Assembly (NCBI GenBank): GCA_002449305.1
Contig: DKDI01000025.1
Location: forward strand, 1-35,642
Source of the DNA: Treponema sp. UBA6852
GTDB lineage: Bacteria > Spirochaetota > Spirochaetia > Treponematales > Treponemataceae
DNA length: 35,642 nucleotides
Direction: 5' to 3'
The position numbers were made by a program, and so were the translations under genes. This document shows positions 7,135 through 14,990 of this stretch, piece after piece. The stretch's first letter is position 1. The number at the start of each line of letters is the position of its first letter. The notes beneath the pieces were generated by a model, which did not search any database, had not been told where the DNA came from, and saw only the letters and a list, made by a program, of their open reading frames with translations.

Positions 7135-8448
7135 ATGATAAAAATTCAAAAGGCTGATGAAGTTGAAGAAGAGTTTTTTTGCACTCGCAATTTCGGAGAG
7201 TCTATAGAATCAGTCCGCGATATTTTAAGAAATGTAAAGCTAAGAAAAGATGAAGCCTTGCGCGAGTACAGCAAAAAATTCGATTTGGCTTCTCCACATA
7301 ATTTAAAAATTCCAGAGGAAACTTTAAAAGCTGCTGCGGAAAAAATGCAGTCCGAAAATCCTAAGCTTTATGATTCGCTTTGCTATTCTAGGGATTTGGC
7401 TGTGCGTTTTGCAAAGAGACAAAGAGAATCTTTTGATGACTTTGAAATTGAGCTTGAGCCGGGAGTTTTTACAGGCCAGAAAAATATTCCTGTTGAAAAA
7501 GCCGGGCTTTATGTTCCTGCAGGAAGATTTCCGCTTGTTTCAACTGTTGTAATGACAAGTTCTCCTGCAATTGCTGCCGGTGTAAATGAAATTATTCTTT
7601 GTACTCCTCCGCGGAAAAATCCGGATGGAAGCGGTGAACCTTATGCTGACGAAAACATAATGGCGGCATCTTATATCTGCGGAATAAAAGAAGTGTTTGC
7701 TTGCGGCGGCTCTCAGGCTATTGCGGCAATGGCATTTGGAACAGAATCAATTCCTGCCGTTGATGTTATTGTTGGTCCTGGAAATAAATATGTTGCGGAA
7801 GCAAAAAGGCTTGTTTATGGAACTGTTGGAATCGACATGATTGCAGGTCCTACAGAAGTTTTTATAATCGCTGACAAAACTGCGAATCCTGTTTGGGTTG
7901 CGGCGGATCTTTTGGCGCAGGCAGAACATGATATTGTGGCTCAGCCTGTAATGGCAACAGACAGCATGGAGCTTGCAGAAAAAGTTTCCAAGGAAATTGA
8001 AAAGCAGCTTGAATCCTTGCCTACAAAAGCGACCGCGGAACAAAGCATAAATACTTTTGGGCGCATAATTGTTACAAAAAATCTTGAGCAGGCGGCGGAA
8101 CTTGCAAATAAAAAAGCTCCTGAGCATTTGGAGCTTGCGCTTGATGCTAGCCTTGAGCGTGAAAAAATCCAGTCTCTGGTTCATAATTACGGCTCTCTTT
8201 TTATTGGCCACGGTGCTGCGGAAGTTTTTGGAGATTATGCTGCGGGCTTGAATCATACATTGCCGACTTCTGGAAGCGCAAGATTTACAGGCGGATTAAG
8301 CGTCCGTTCGTTTATAAAAACTGTTACAACTTTGCGCACAGACAATACAAAGTCCGGTGCAAAAAAATCTGCTGAATCTGCCGGTTTCTTGGGAGACGCG
8401 GAAGGACTTGCGGCTCATGCAAAAGCTGCAAGATTAAGACTTGAATAA
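7135..8448 (+). CDS. hisD: Histidinol dehydrogenase
   Basis: HisD is a zinc-dependent enzyme that oxidises L-histidinol to histidine in two NAD-dependent steps. The 437-residue protein is of normal length with the family blocks GLYVPAGRFPLVSTVVM, VGPGNKYVAEAKR, GPTEVFIIAD, the zinc-ligand motif AQAEHD, GDYAAGLNHTLPTSG and a C-terminal histidine in AHAKAARLRLE. ATG 7135 has a strong ribosome binding site, GAGGAGG. No other his gene is in the window; it heads an operon of translation-initiation genes. It could be histidine synthesis with the other genes elsewhere, or a HisD-fold alcohol dehydrogenase acting on another substrate. Confidence 0.88.
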   Translation: MIKIQKADEVEEEFFCTRNFGESIESVRDILRNVKLRKDEALREYSKKFDLASPHNLKIPEETLKAAAEKMQSENPKLYDSLCYSRDLAVRFAKRQRESFDDFEIELEPGVFTGQKNIPVEKAGLYVPAGRFPLVSTVVMTSSPAIAAGVNEIILCTPPRKNPDGSGEPYADENIMAASYICGIKEVFACGGSQAIAAMAFGTESIPAVDVIVGPGNKYVAEAKRLVYGTVGIDMIAGPTEVFIIADKTANPVWVAADLLAQAEHDIVAQPVMATDSMELAEKVSKEIEKQLESLPTKATAEQSINTFGRIIVTKNLEQAAELANKKAPEHLELALDASLEREKIQSLVHNYGSLFIGHGAAEVFGDYAAGLNHTLPTSGSARFTGGLSVRSFIKTVTTLRTDNTKSGAKKSAESAGFLGDAEGLAAHAKAARLRLE

Positions 8449-8466
8449 AATTTAAGGCTGGAAAAA

Positions 8467-9045
8467 ATGCGAATATGTAAACTTGGCGAAGATGTTTTAA
8501 GACAGAAATGCGTTCCTGTTGAACTTAATGAAATAAACGATGAATTGCGCGCCACTTTAAATGAAATGTTTGAGACAATGATTAGCGCAGACGGAGTTGG
8601 TCTTGCGGCTCCTCAAGTTGGAATTTCAAAAAGATTCTTTGTAGTTATTTCAGATGACAATGTGCGCCGTGTTTTTATCAATCCTGAAATTATAAAAACT
8701 TCCGCAGAAAATTCTGAATATGAAGAAGGCTGCCTTTCTCTTCCGGGTGTGTCTGAAAAGATTGTCCGCCCTGTAAAAATTTCTGTCAGCGCAATTGATG
8801 AAAATGGAAAACGCTTTGTTCTAGATGATGCTGACGGACTTCTTGCAAGAATTATTCAGCATGAAAATGACCATTTGGACGGAATTCTTTATATTGACAG
8901 AGGCGATGAAGAATTTAAAAATAAAACCGTAGAGCTTTTTAAGAAAAAAGCAGAACGCGCCCAAAAAAGGCTTGCAGAAAAAGAAGCAAAAAAACGCAGC
9001 CTGGAAGCAAAACTTGCGGCTAAAAATGCAAAAAAAGGAAAATAA
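8467..9045 (+). CDS. def: Peptide deformylase with long basic C-terminal tail
   Basis: This enzyme removes the formyl group from the initiator methionine of new proteins as they leave the ribosome. All three motifs are present: GVGLAAPQVG (about residues 39-48), EGCLSLPG with the metal-ligand cysteine, and QHENDHLDG with both metal-ligand histidines and the catalytic glutamate. The core ends near residue 158. The last 35 or so residues are a Lys/Arg/Ala/Glu-rich helix-forming tail. The downstream gene is fmt, which adds the formyl group that this enzyme removes; the fmt ATG directly abuts the def stop codon. Confidence 0.95.
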   Translation: MRICKLGEDVLRQKCVPVELNEINDELRATLNEMFETMISADGVGLAAPQVGISKRFFVVISDDNVRRVFINPEIIKTSAENSEYEEGCLSLPGVSEKIVRPVKISVSAIDENGKRFVLDDADGLLARIIQHENDHLDGILYIDRGDEEFKNKTVELFKKKAERAQKRLAEKEAKKRSLEAKLAAKNAKKGK

Positions 9046-10059
9046 ATGCTGAAAGTTTTGTTTGGCGGAAGTCCGGCTTGTGCTGCAAAAGCACTGGAAC
9101 TTATATTAAAAGACAGCGCAATGTCAAATTCGGTGCCAGAAGAAGAATATAAAATTGTCGGTGTTCTTACAAATCCGCCGTCTGCGCAAGGCAGGCACAA
9201 AGAGCTTATTCCAACTGAAGTTGAGCAGTATACGCTTATCTGGAACCGGGCAAGAAATGACAATATAGCGGTTTTTTCTCCAGAGCATATAAAACAGCCT
9301 GAACGCGAGCAAATTGCAAGCCTTGAGCCTGATATTTTTGTCTGCTTTGCCTATGGACATATTCTTGGCCCTAAGTTTTTTTCTTTGTTTAAATTCGGCG
9401 GAATAAATCTTCATCCGTCTTTGCTCCCAAAATACCGGGGCGCAACTCCTGTAAATGCCGCGATTTTAAATTGCGATGATGAAACAGGTTTTTCAATACA
9501 AAAGATGGCTTTGGGCATGGATGAAGGAGACATTTTATATCAGCAGAAAGAACGCCTGACCGGAACAGAAACAGCCGAGCAGGTTTTAAAGAACAGCGCG
9601 CTCTACGGAGGAATGAATATAACTCAAATTCTGCGCAAGATTGCAAAAACTGGAAAGCTCCCGGATTCATTTCCACAGGAAGGAAAGGCTTCTTATTGCT
9701 CCATAATAAAAAAAGAAGATGGAAAAATAAACTGGAACAACAGCGCGGAAAAAATAGATGCGCAGATAAGAGCTTATACACCTTGGCCGGGCTGTTTTAC
9801 AACTTCTGGAAATCTTCAGCTTAGGATTCTAAAAGCCAGGGCGGCAAGCAAAGTCGCGGCACAAGATCCTTCTATTGTAAAGAATACTTCGGCAGTTCCA
9901 GGAACGGTTCTTGAGTACAATAAGCAGCGCGGAATTCTTATTCAGACAGGAAGCGGAGTTTTGATTGCTACAGAGCTTCAGTGGCAGGCAAAAAAAGCCA
10001 TGGATTATAAATCTTTTATGAACGGAGCCAGAAATTTTATAGGCACTGTTTTGGAGTAA
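9046..10059 (+). CDS. fmt: Methionyl-tRNA formyltransferase
   Basis: This enzyme formylates Met-tRNAfMet with 10-formyl-tetrahydrofolate so that initiation can proceed. The 337-residue protein has the formyltransferase core: FGGSPACAAKAL at the N-terminus, FVCFAYGHILG, then NLHPSLLPKYRGATPVNAAI with the catalytic His and following loop, and MDEGDILYQ. The C-terminal OB-like tRNA-binding domain contains AQIRAYTPWPGCF. An insertion of about 12 residues early in the protein (around DSAMSNSVPEEEY) lengthens it slightly. The start codon directly follows the def stop codon, so translation is probably coupled. Confidence 0.95.
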   Translation: MLKVLFGGSPACAAKALELILKDSAMSNSVPEEEYKIVGVLTNPPSAQGRHKELIPTEVEQYTLIWNRARNDNIAVFSPEHIKQPEREQIASLEPDIFVCFAYGHILGPKFFSLFKFGGINLHPSLLPKYRGATPVNAAILNCDDETGFSIQKMALGMDEGDILYQQKERLTGTETAEQVLKNSALYGGMNITQILRKIAKTGKLPDSFPQEGKASYCSIIKKEDGKINWNNSAEKIDAQIRAYTPWPGCFTTSGNLQLRILKARAASKVAAQDPSIVKNTSAVPGTVLEYNKQRGILIQTGSGVLIATELQWQAKKAMDYKSFMNGARNFIGTVLE

Positions 10060-11094
10060 ATGATGGACAAAAATAAATTCAAGGACATTCTTCAAAAGGC
10101 AAGAGTTCAATTTAACGGCCGGCTTGACGATTTAAGGAACGGCGGAAAAACTGTCGTGATAACAGTTCTTCTTGCTTTTGTTATAATGACGGCTTCTTGT
10201 CTTGTTGTTTTTTTTATGACGGTTCAGGGAGCGGAAAAAGTTCTTGTGCCAGATGTTACAGGAAAAAGCCTAACGGATGCTCTTTTGGAACTTCAGGCAA
10301 AGGAGCTTTACCCAAAAATTCTTTTGAAATATTCAGAGATTCCTGGCGACAAGGGAACTATTCTGGAACAGAATCCAGTTTCCGGGGCGATTGTAAAAGC
10401 TTACCGCAGAGTGAATTTGACAGTGAGCCGCGGAATTCCAATTGACTATATAGAAGATTATTCAGGAAAAAATGTTGACGAGGTTTTGAATACTCTGGAA
10501 TTTTTGTTCAGCGGAAACGATTCTCTTGTGAAGCTCTCTCCTCCTGTTTACCAAAAGAGCGAATTTCCAGCCGGAACAATTCTTGCGCAGTATCCAGAAG
10601 CCGGAGCTCCAGTTTCAGAAAAAATCAACCTTCAGTTTGTTGTAAGCAGCGGAACGGAAATTCCAAAGACAGAAGTTCCTAACATTGAAGGACTTTCTAT
10701 AAAGCAGCTTCTTTCAAAACTTGGAGAATATAAAGTTATTTTTGATTTTGAAGTTGAAGAAGATTCAAAAAGCCCTGCGGAAGGAATTATTTCTGATGAA
10801 GAAAAGCTTTCAGGTCAAGTTGAAGTTTTCTCAAGAGTGAAAGCCACGTTGAAAGTTCAGCCTGCAACTGAAAAAGCAAAAACAGCGCAAGGAATTTTTT
10901 CTGCGGAACTTCCAGAATATCCATACCCAGTCCCTGTAAAACTGGATTCTCAGGATCAGAACGGAAAACTTGTTACGCTAGCTGAATTCTGCCATCCGGG
11001 AAAGCATTTTACAGTTCCTTATGATGTAAAGAAAAACACAACGCTGATTTTGTATGTTCTTGATGAAGAATATGCGAAAGTTGTTGTGGAATAA
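10060..11094 (+). CDS. Membrane-anchored PASTA-domain protein
   Basis: PASTA domains bind muropeptides or beta-lactam-like ligands and usually form the outer part of wall-sensing kinases or penicillin-binding proteins. This 344-residue protein has a short basic cytoplasmic N-terminus, one membrane helix (about residues 29-52) and three PASTA-like repeats (about 57-124, 125-197 and 198-268). The first begins VLVPDVTGKSLTDALLELQ. A non-PASTA tail follows. There is no kinase or transpeptidase domain. Two adjacent ATGs at 10060 and 10063 directly follow the fmt stop. Its partner is unknown; a separate kinase or peptidoglycan enzyme would be needed for a sensing role. Confidence 0.82.
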   Translation: MMDKNKFKDILQKARVQFNGRLDDLRNGGKTVVITVLLAFVIMTASCLVVFFMTVQGAEKVLVPDVTGKSLTDALLELQAKELYPKILLKYSEIPGDKGTILEQNPVSGAIVKAYRRVNLTVSRGIPIDYIEDYSGKNVDEVLNTLEFLFSGNDSLVKLSPPVYQKSEFPAGTILAQYPEAGAPVSEKINLQFVVSSGTEIPKTEVPNIEGLSIKQLLSKLGEYKVIFDFEVEEDSKSPAEGIISDEEKLSGQVEVFSRVKATLKVQPATEKAKTAQGIFSAELPEYPYPVPVKLDSQDQNGKLVTLAEFCHPGKHFTVPYDVKKNTTLILYVLDEEYAKVVVE

Positions 11095-11132
11095 AAAGTT
11101 GTCTTTATTTTTTTTCATGCAAAAATTCACTC

Positions 11133-11241
11133 AAAACTCACTGAGTTTTCACTCAAAAGTCAGTGAGTTTTTTTTAAAAGTTACTGACTTTTTACCCAAA
11201 AGTTACTGAGTTTTGACCCAAACCTCACTGACTTTTGACCT
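11133..11241. repeat. 22-bp palindromic tandem repeat array A
   Basis: Five degenerate units start at 11133, 11155, 11176, 11198 and 11220 (22, 21, 22, 22 and 22 bp). Each has a near-palindromic core such as AAAACTCACTGAGTTTT or AAAGTTACTGACTTT, followed by a short CACTC/ACCC/GACC linker. The array lies between the convergent PASTA and ackA genes. It is not a CRISPR array because there are no unique spacers. Confidence 0.85.
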
Positions 11242-11276
11242 GTTTGCTTAAAAACCATGAAAATTCTTAAAAAAAA

Positions 11277-11310
11277 GAATCCCAAAAATTATCTTTAACT
11301 TTTGGGATTC
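11277..11310 (-). terminator. Rho-independent terminator of ackA
   Basis: On the minus strand, a perfect 11-bp stem (GAATCCCAAAA with TTTTGGGATTC) and a 12-nt loop are followed by a run of eight T. It lies 37 nt past the ackA stop codon. Confidence 0.88.
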
Positions 11311-11346
11311 AGTTTAAAAATGCCGGCAGATTGTTTTTGCTAGCTT

Positions 11347-12693
11347 TTATTTTTTTGGAGGACGAGCGATTACTTTTGCAATGTTCGGGCGTTTTACAAG
11401 GTCGCCTTTTAGTCCTTCTTCACGCGCTTTGTTTACATAGTCTGGAGACTGGAAGCTGTAAGTGAAGTTTGTGTGAACATCATAAGTTCCCTGCATAAGA
11501 GCGAATGCGTCTTCTGTCATAACAAGTTCTTCATCTGTTGGAATTACAAAAATCTTTGTCTTGCTGTCGTCTGCGGAAATGCAGGTTTCGGCGTTTCCAG
11601 TGAATGACCATTCATTTTTCTGCGCGTCGATTTTGATTCCGTAGTTTTCAAGTCCGCTCAAAGATTTTCCGCGTGTGATAGGTCCGCGCTCTCCAACTCC
11701 GGCAGTAAATACTATAGCGTCAACGTGTCCTAGCTCAGCCATGTATGCGCCTACATATTTTTTTATGCGGAGAGCTTCCATTTCAATGCAAAGCTGGCAA
11801 AGCTTGTCTCCGTTTGCGGCTGCAATTTCAATGTCGCGGCGGTCTGAGTATTTTTCTGTGATTCCAAGGCAGCCTGATTTTTTGTTCAAGGCTTTGTCCA
11901 TTTCGTCAGCGGACATTCCAGTTTTGCGCATGATGTAGAACGGAAGAGCCGGATCAACGTCTCCGCTTCTTGTTCCCATTACAAGGCCTTCAAGCGGTGT
12001 GATTCCCATTGAAGTGTCGTAGCACTGTCCGTTTTTTATGGCGCACATTGAAGAGCCGTTTCCGATGTGGCAGATTATAAGGTTTGTGTCTTTTGGCTCT
12101 TTTCCGAGAAGGACAGCCGCTCTTTTTGCAGTGTAAAGGAAAGATGTTCCGTGAAAACCATAACGGCGTGCGGCATACTTTGTGTACCATTCACGTGGAA
12201 CTGCATACATAAATGTTTCTTCTGGCATTGTCTGGTGCCATGCTGTGTCCATTACAGCGCAATGCGGAACATTTGGCATTACTTTTTGCGCGGCTTCAAT
12301 TCCCATTATATTTGCCGGCATGTGCAAAGGTCCAAGGTCAACAACTGAACGGAATGTTTCAAGAACTTCTGGAGTTATAAGAACAGACTTTGTGAATTTG
12401 TCTCCGCCGTGAAGAACTCTGTGGCCTACAGCTTTTATTACAGACATATCAGGAATAACGCCGATTTCTTTGTCTGTGATTGTATTCAAAATAAGCTCGA
12501 TTGCTTCCTTGTGCGTAGGGCAGGCGCTTTTGATTTCCGTCTTGTTTCCTTTTGCCTTGTGTGTGATACATGAGCCTTCAATTCCAATGCGCTCAACTAC
12601 ACCGTTTGCCAGAACTTCCTTGTTGTCCCAGTCATAAACTTGGTATTTTGCGGAAGAAGATCCGCAATTCAATGTAAGAATTACCATAGCCAT
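11347..12693 (-). CDS. ackA: Acetate kinase
   Basis: This kinase interconverts acetyl phosphate plus ADP and acetate plus ATP, the main substrate-level ATP step of acetate fermentation. The 448-residue protein has the N-terminal LTLNCGSSSAKY, GHRVLHGG, PLHMPAN, MDTAWHQTMPE, YGFHGTS, CHIGNGSSMCA, DTSMGITPLEGLVMGTRSGD and FTAGVGERGP motifs. It is about 45 residues longer than most homologues because of a basic C-terminal extension ending RPNIAKVIARPPKK. ATG 12693 has a GAGG site 6 nt upstream. It is a single-gene unit; the phosphotransacetylase partner is not in the window. Confidence 0.96.
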   Translation of the reverse strand: MAMVILTLNCGSSSAKYQVYDWDNKEVLANGVVERIGIEGSCITHKAKGNKTEIKSACPTHKEAIELILNTITDKEIGVIPDMSVIKAVGHRVLHGGDKFTKSVLITPEVLETFRSVVDLGPLHMPANIMGIEAAQKVMPNVPHCAVMDTAWHQTMPEETFMYAVPREWYTKYAARRYGFHGTSFLYTAKRAAVLLGKEPKDTNLIICHIGNGSSMCAIKNGQCYDTSMGITPLEGLVMGTRSGDVDPALPFYIMRKTGMSADEMDKALNKKSGCLGITEKYSDRRDIEIAAANGDKLCQLCIEMEALRIKKYVGAYMAELGHVDAIVFTAGVGERGPITRGKSLSGLENYGIKIDAQKNEWSFTGNAETCISADDSKTKIFVIPTDEELVMTEDAFALMQGTYDVHTNFTYSFQSPDYVNKAREEGLKGDLVKRPNIAKVIARPPKK

Positions 12694-12725
12694 AAAATGC
12701 CTCTAAATAAAAATAATACCAAATC

Positions 12726-12754
12726 ATTATATTAACATGGAAGAAAAATTTCAA
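12726..12754 (-). promoter_or_regulatory. ackA promoter
   Basis: On the minus strand TTGAAA (12749-12754) is separated from a perfect TATAAT (12726-12731) by 17 bp, predicting a short leader of about 27 nt. Confidence 0.75.
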
Positions 12755-12802
12755 CTTTGAAAAAGTGCTGCAAGAGCACATCTGTAAAAACGGTTTCTTA
12801 AT

Positions 12803-12873
12803 TGTCATTCTCGTGCTTGACACGGGAATCTTTTACATTATATTAGATTATCCGGTCAAGCTGGATAATGACG
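12803..12873 (+). repeat. Dispersed GTCATT...AATGAC element, copy 3
   Basis: A 71-bp copy. The left arm is TGTCATTCTCGTGCTTGAC followed by ACGGGAATC. The right arm, TCCGGTCAAGCTGGATAATGAC, forms a dyad. The central GCAAACTCGG core is absent from this short form. Confidence 0.7.
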
Positions 12874-12921
12874 TTAAATTATAAAAACTTACGCGCAATA
12901 GCATTTGGTTTGTGTTTGCGC

Positions 12922-12927
12922 TATAAT
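12922..12927 (+). promoter_or_regulatory. -10 element of the M29 aminopeptidase gene
   Basis: A perfect TATAAT lies 38 nt upstream of the chosen ATG. The -35 region is weak. Confidence 0.5.
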
Positions 12928-12965
12928 TTTTGTCGTTTGGAATTTTAAAAATACAAGAGGAAAAT

Positions 12966-14069
12966 ATGTCTTTGTTTGGAAAAAAAGAAAAGACTCCGGC
13001 GCAGACCGTGATAGAAGATGTCTGCAAAATAAAAAAAGGCGAAAAGGTTTTGGTAATTGCGAATCCTGAAACAAGTGTTATAGCGCAGAATTTATTTACA
13101 GCTGCCCTTGATTCCGGCGCAAAGCCAACGCTTATTTATCAGACTAAAAAAACTTCCGCGGATTTTGCAGAAGAAACTGTTGTGGGCGCAATAAAATCTG
13201 AGCCGGATGTAATTTTTTCAATTTCGGAAATAAAGCTTGGAAAAGATGAAAAGGCGATTGCTTCTCCTTACAAAGCCGCAGACGGAAAACTTTACGACAA
13301 CACTTTTGACTGGCTGCTTTCTGAAAAGAAATCAATCCGCGCGGTGTGGACTCCGGGACTTACAGAAGATATGTTCAATAGAACTGTAAATATTGACTAC
13401 AAGCTGCTTGGCGAACGCTGCAAAAAACTTTGCGAAAAATATGAAAATGCAGTCTCTGTTCACGTTACATCTCCTGGCGGAACGGACATTGTTGTTGGAC
13501 TAAAAGGACGCAAAGGCATGGTTGACGACGGGGATTTTAGCAAGCCTGGAAGCGGCGGAAACATTCCTGCTGGCGAAACTTTTATAAGTCCTGTTGTTGG
13601 GACTTGCGAGGGAACTATTGTCTTTGACGGAAGCATGACATTTAGCGACGGAGATTCAATTTTAAAAACTCCGATTTGCGTAAAAGTTGAAAAGGGCTTT
13701 GTTTCGGAAGTTAGCGGAGGCGAAGAGGCAAAAAGGCTTTTGAAGGATATTCAGCAGGCAGAAAAAGATGCGGTTTCTATGGAAAATTCAGGAAAGCTTC
13801 CAAAAGGTCAAGGCGAAATTTATGCGAAAAACGCAAGAAATATCGGAGAGCTTGGAGTTGGCTTGAATCCTGCCGCTGGAATTACCGGAAATATGCTTGA
13901 AGACGAAAAGGCTTTTAGAACCTGCCACTTTGCAATCGGGGAAAACTATGACGGAGATGCTCCTTCTTTGATTCACTTTGACGGAGTTGTAAAAGAACCT
14001 ACTATTATAATCAAGTATGAGGACGGAACAGAATTTGCAGTCCTCAAAAATGGAGAACTGCAAATTTAA
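12966..14069 (+). CDS. M29-family metallo-aminopeptidase
   Basis: M29 enzymes are cytosolic metal-dependent aminopeptidases that recycle peptides. The 367-residue protein has the family's conserved C-terminal half: NIPAGETFISPVVGTCEG, a glutamate in GELGVGLNPAAG, then CHFAIGENYDG and LIHFDGVVKEPT, which together supply likely metal ligands (Glu, Glu, His, Asp). The N-terminal half resembles ligand-binding folds found in this family. ATG 12966 is preferred over a TTG at 12930 because AGAGG lies just upstream and the -10 box is at 12922-12927. Specificity cannot be predicted. It converges with the ABC ATPase gene, leaving 5 nt between the stop codons. Confidence 0.8.
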   Translation: MSLFGKKEKTPAQTVIEDVCKIKKGEKVLVIANPETSVIAQNLFTAALDSGAKPTLIYQTKKTSADFAEETVVGAIKSEPDVIFSISEIKLGKDEKAIASPYKAADGKLYDNTFDWLLSEKKSIRAVWTPGLTEDMFNRTVNIDYKLLGERCKKLCEKYENAVSVHVTSPGGTDIVVGLKGRKGMVDDGDFSKPGSGGNIPAGETFISPVVGTCEGTIVFDGSMTFSDGDSILKTPICVKVEKGFVSEVSGGEEAKRLLKDIQQAEKDAVSMENSGKLPKGQGEIYAKNARNIGELGVGLNPAAGITGNMLEDEKAFRTCHFAIGENYDGDAPSLIHFDGVVKEPTIIIKYEDGTEFAVLKNGELQI

Positions 14070-14074
14070 GTCTT

Positions 14075-14917
14075 TTATTTTGTCTTTGGAGACATGGCTT
14101 CGGATTGCTGCGAAAGGAATTCCCTTGTCATGTCTTCATTATGCTTGAGCATTGCCGCAGGAATTCCGTAGGCTTTTTCAAGATCGTCGTTTGTCATAAC
14201 TTCTTCTGGAGTTCCGTAAGACATATCTTTGTTCGGATAAATCAAAAGGACTTTTTCTGCGTATTTGCGTGAAAGGTCAAGCTCGTGCATGGAAATAAAC
14301 ATTGGAGTTTTTGTTGCTTCAGAATATTCACGCAGGTATTTAAGGGCAGAATTCTTCTGGCGATCTTCCATTGCAAAAAGAGGCTCATCCATGAAAATTC
14401 CTGTGCTTCCGTAAAGCAGGCTGAATGCCAAAAGGACACGCTGGTTTTCTCCTTTGCTGATTTCTGTAAGTCCATGATTCATAACGGAAGAAAGTTCGAA
14501 CTTGTCCACAACTTCGCTGAACAAATCTTCTGTTTTAATTCCTTTTGCATTTGCCTTGAGTTCCCCGTTTTTATAAACAAAAGAAAGCAGATTTTCAACT
14601 TTCTCGTTGCTTTCAAATTCCATGTTCTGATAAATTACAGAAGCCAGAAGGTTGCGCTTTTCTTCATCAAGGCTTGCAATGTCCTGCCCTAAAAGCTTTA
14701 CTTTTCCTTGTGAAGGAATGAGCCTTCCGCTTGCAAGAAGCATAAAAGTTGATTTTCCGCAGCCGTTCGGTCCGATTATGCTTGTAAATGCTCCAGGAAA
14801 TCCTCCTGAAAAATTTTCAAAAACTGGTGAAGGAACAATTTGTTTTCCGTTTTCGTCAAGGTCGCCTTCAACTGGCGGATATGAAAAAGAAACGTTTTCA
14901 AAGTCAATAAAATTCAT
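14075..14917 (-). CDS. ABC transporter ATP-binding protein (orphan)
   Basis: This is a cytoplasmic nucleotide-binding subunit of about 280 residues. It has Walker A GPNGCGKST (about residues 46-54), a Q-loop YQNMEF, the signature ISKGENQRVLLAF in place of LSGGQ, Walker B TGIFMDEP and the switch histidine in MHELDL. It most resembles the ATPases of metal-chelate importers (FecE/FepC type), but the signature motif is relaxed and no permease or binding protein is adjacent, so the substrate is unknown. There is no clear ribosome binding site before the ATG at 14917. The gene is divergent from the GH95-like gene. Confidence 0.8.
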   Translation of the reverse strand: MNFIDFENVSFSYPPVEGDLDENGKQIVPSPVFENFSGGFPGAFTSIIGPNGCGKSTFMLLASGRLIPSQGKVKLLGQDIASLDEEKRNLLASVIYQNMEFESNEKVENLLSFVYKNGELKANAKGIKTEDLFSEVVDKFELSSVMNHGLTEISKGENQRVLLAFSLLYGSTGIFMDEPLFAMEDRQKNSALKYLREYSEATKTPMFISMHELDLSRKYAEKVLLIYPNKDMSYGTPEEVMTNDDLEKAYGIPAAMLKHNEDMTREFLSQQSEAMSPKTK

Positions 14918-14977
14918 GTGTCTAGGTTATTGTAATTTTGAAGAAAATGCAATGTAGAAATTTATCTATGACTGTGC

Positions 14978-14983
14978 TAGAAT
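14978..14983 (+). promoter_or_regulatory. Extended -10 of the GH95-like gene, predicted leaderless
   Basis: TGCTAGAAT is an extended -10 element. The box ends 7 nt before the ATG at 14991 and no Shine-Dalgarno sequence is present. Confidence 0.45.
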
Positions 14984-14990
14984 CTTTTGC

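Noticed and set aside
7747..8256. 169-residue frame antisense to hisD
   Set aside because: It is entirely inside a well-conserved gene, and its Arg/Cys/Phe-rich translation is typical of an antisense shadow.
11133..11241. Possible CRISPR array
   Set aside because: Units are contiguous with no unique spacers and are themselves palindromic; no cas gene is nearby. The same holds for 33811-33934.
12765..12780. Small hairpin GTGCT/AGCAC upstream of ackA
   Set aside because: It has only a 5-bp stem, no T tract, and lies upstream of the ackA -35; chance is the simplest explanation.
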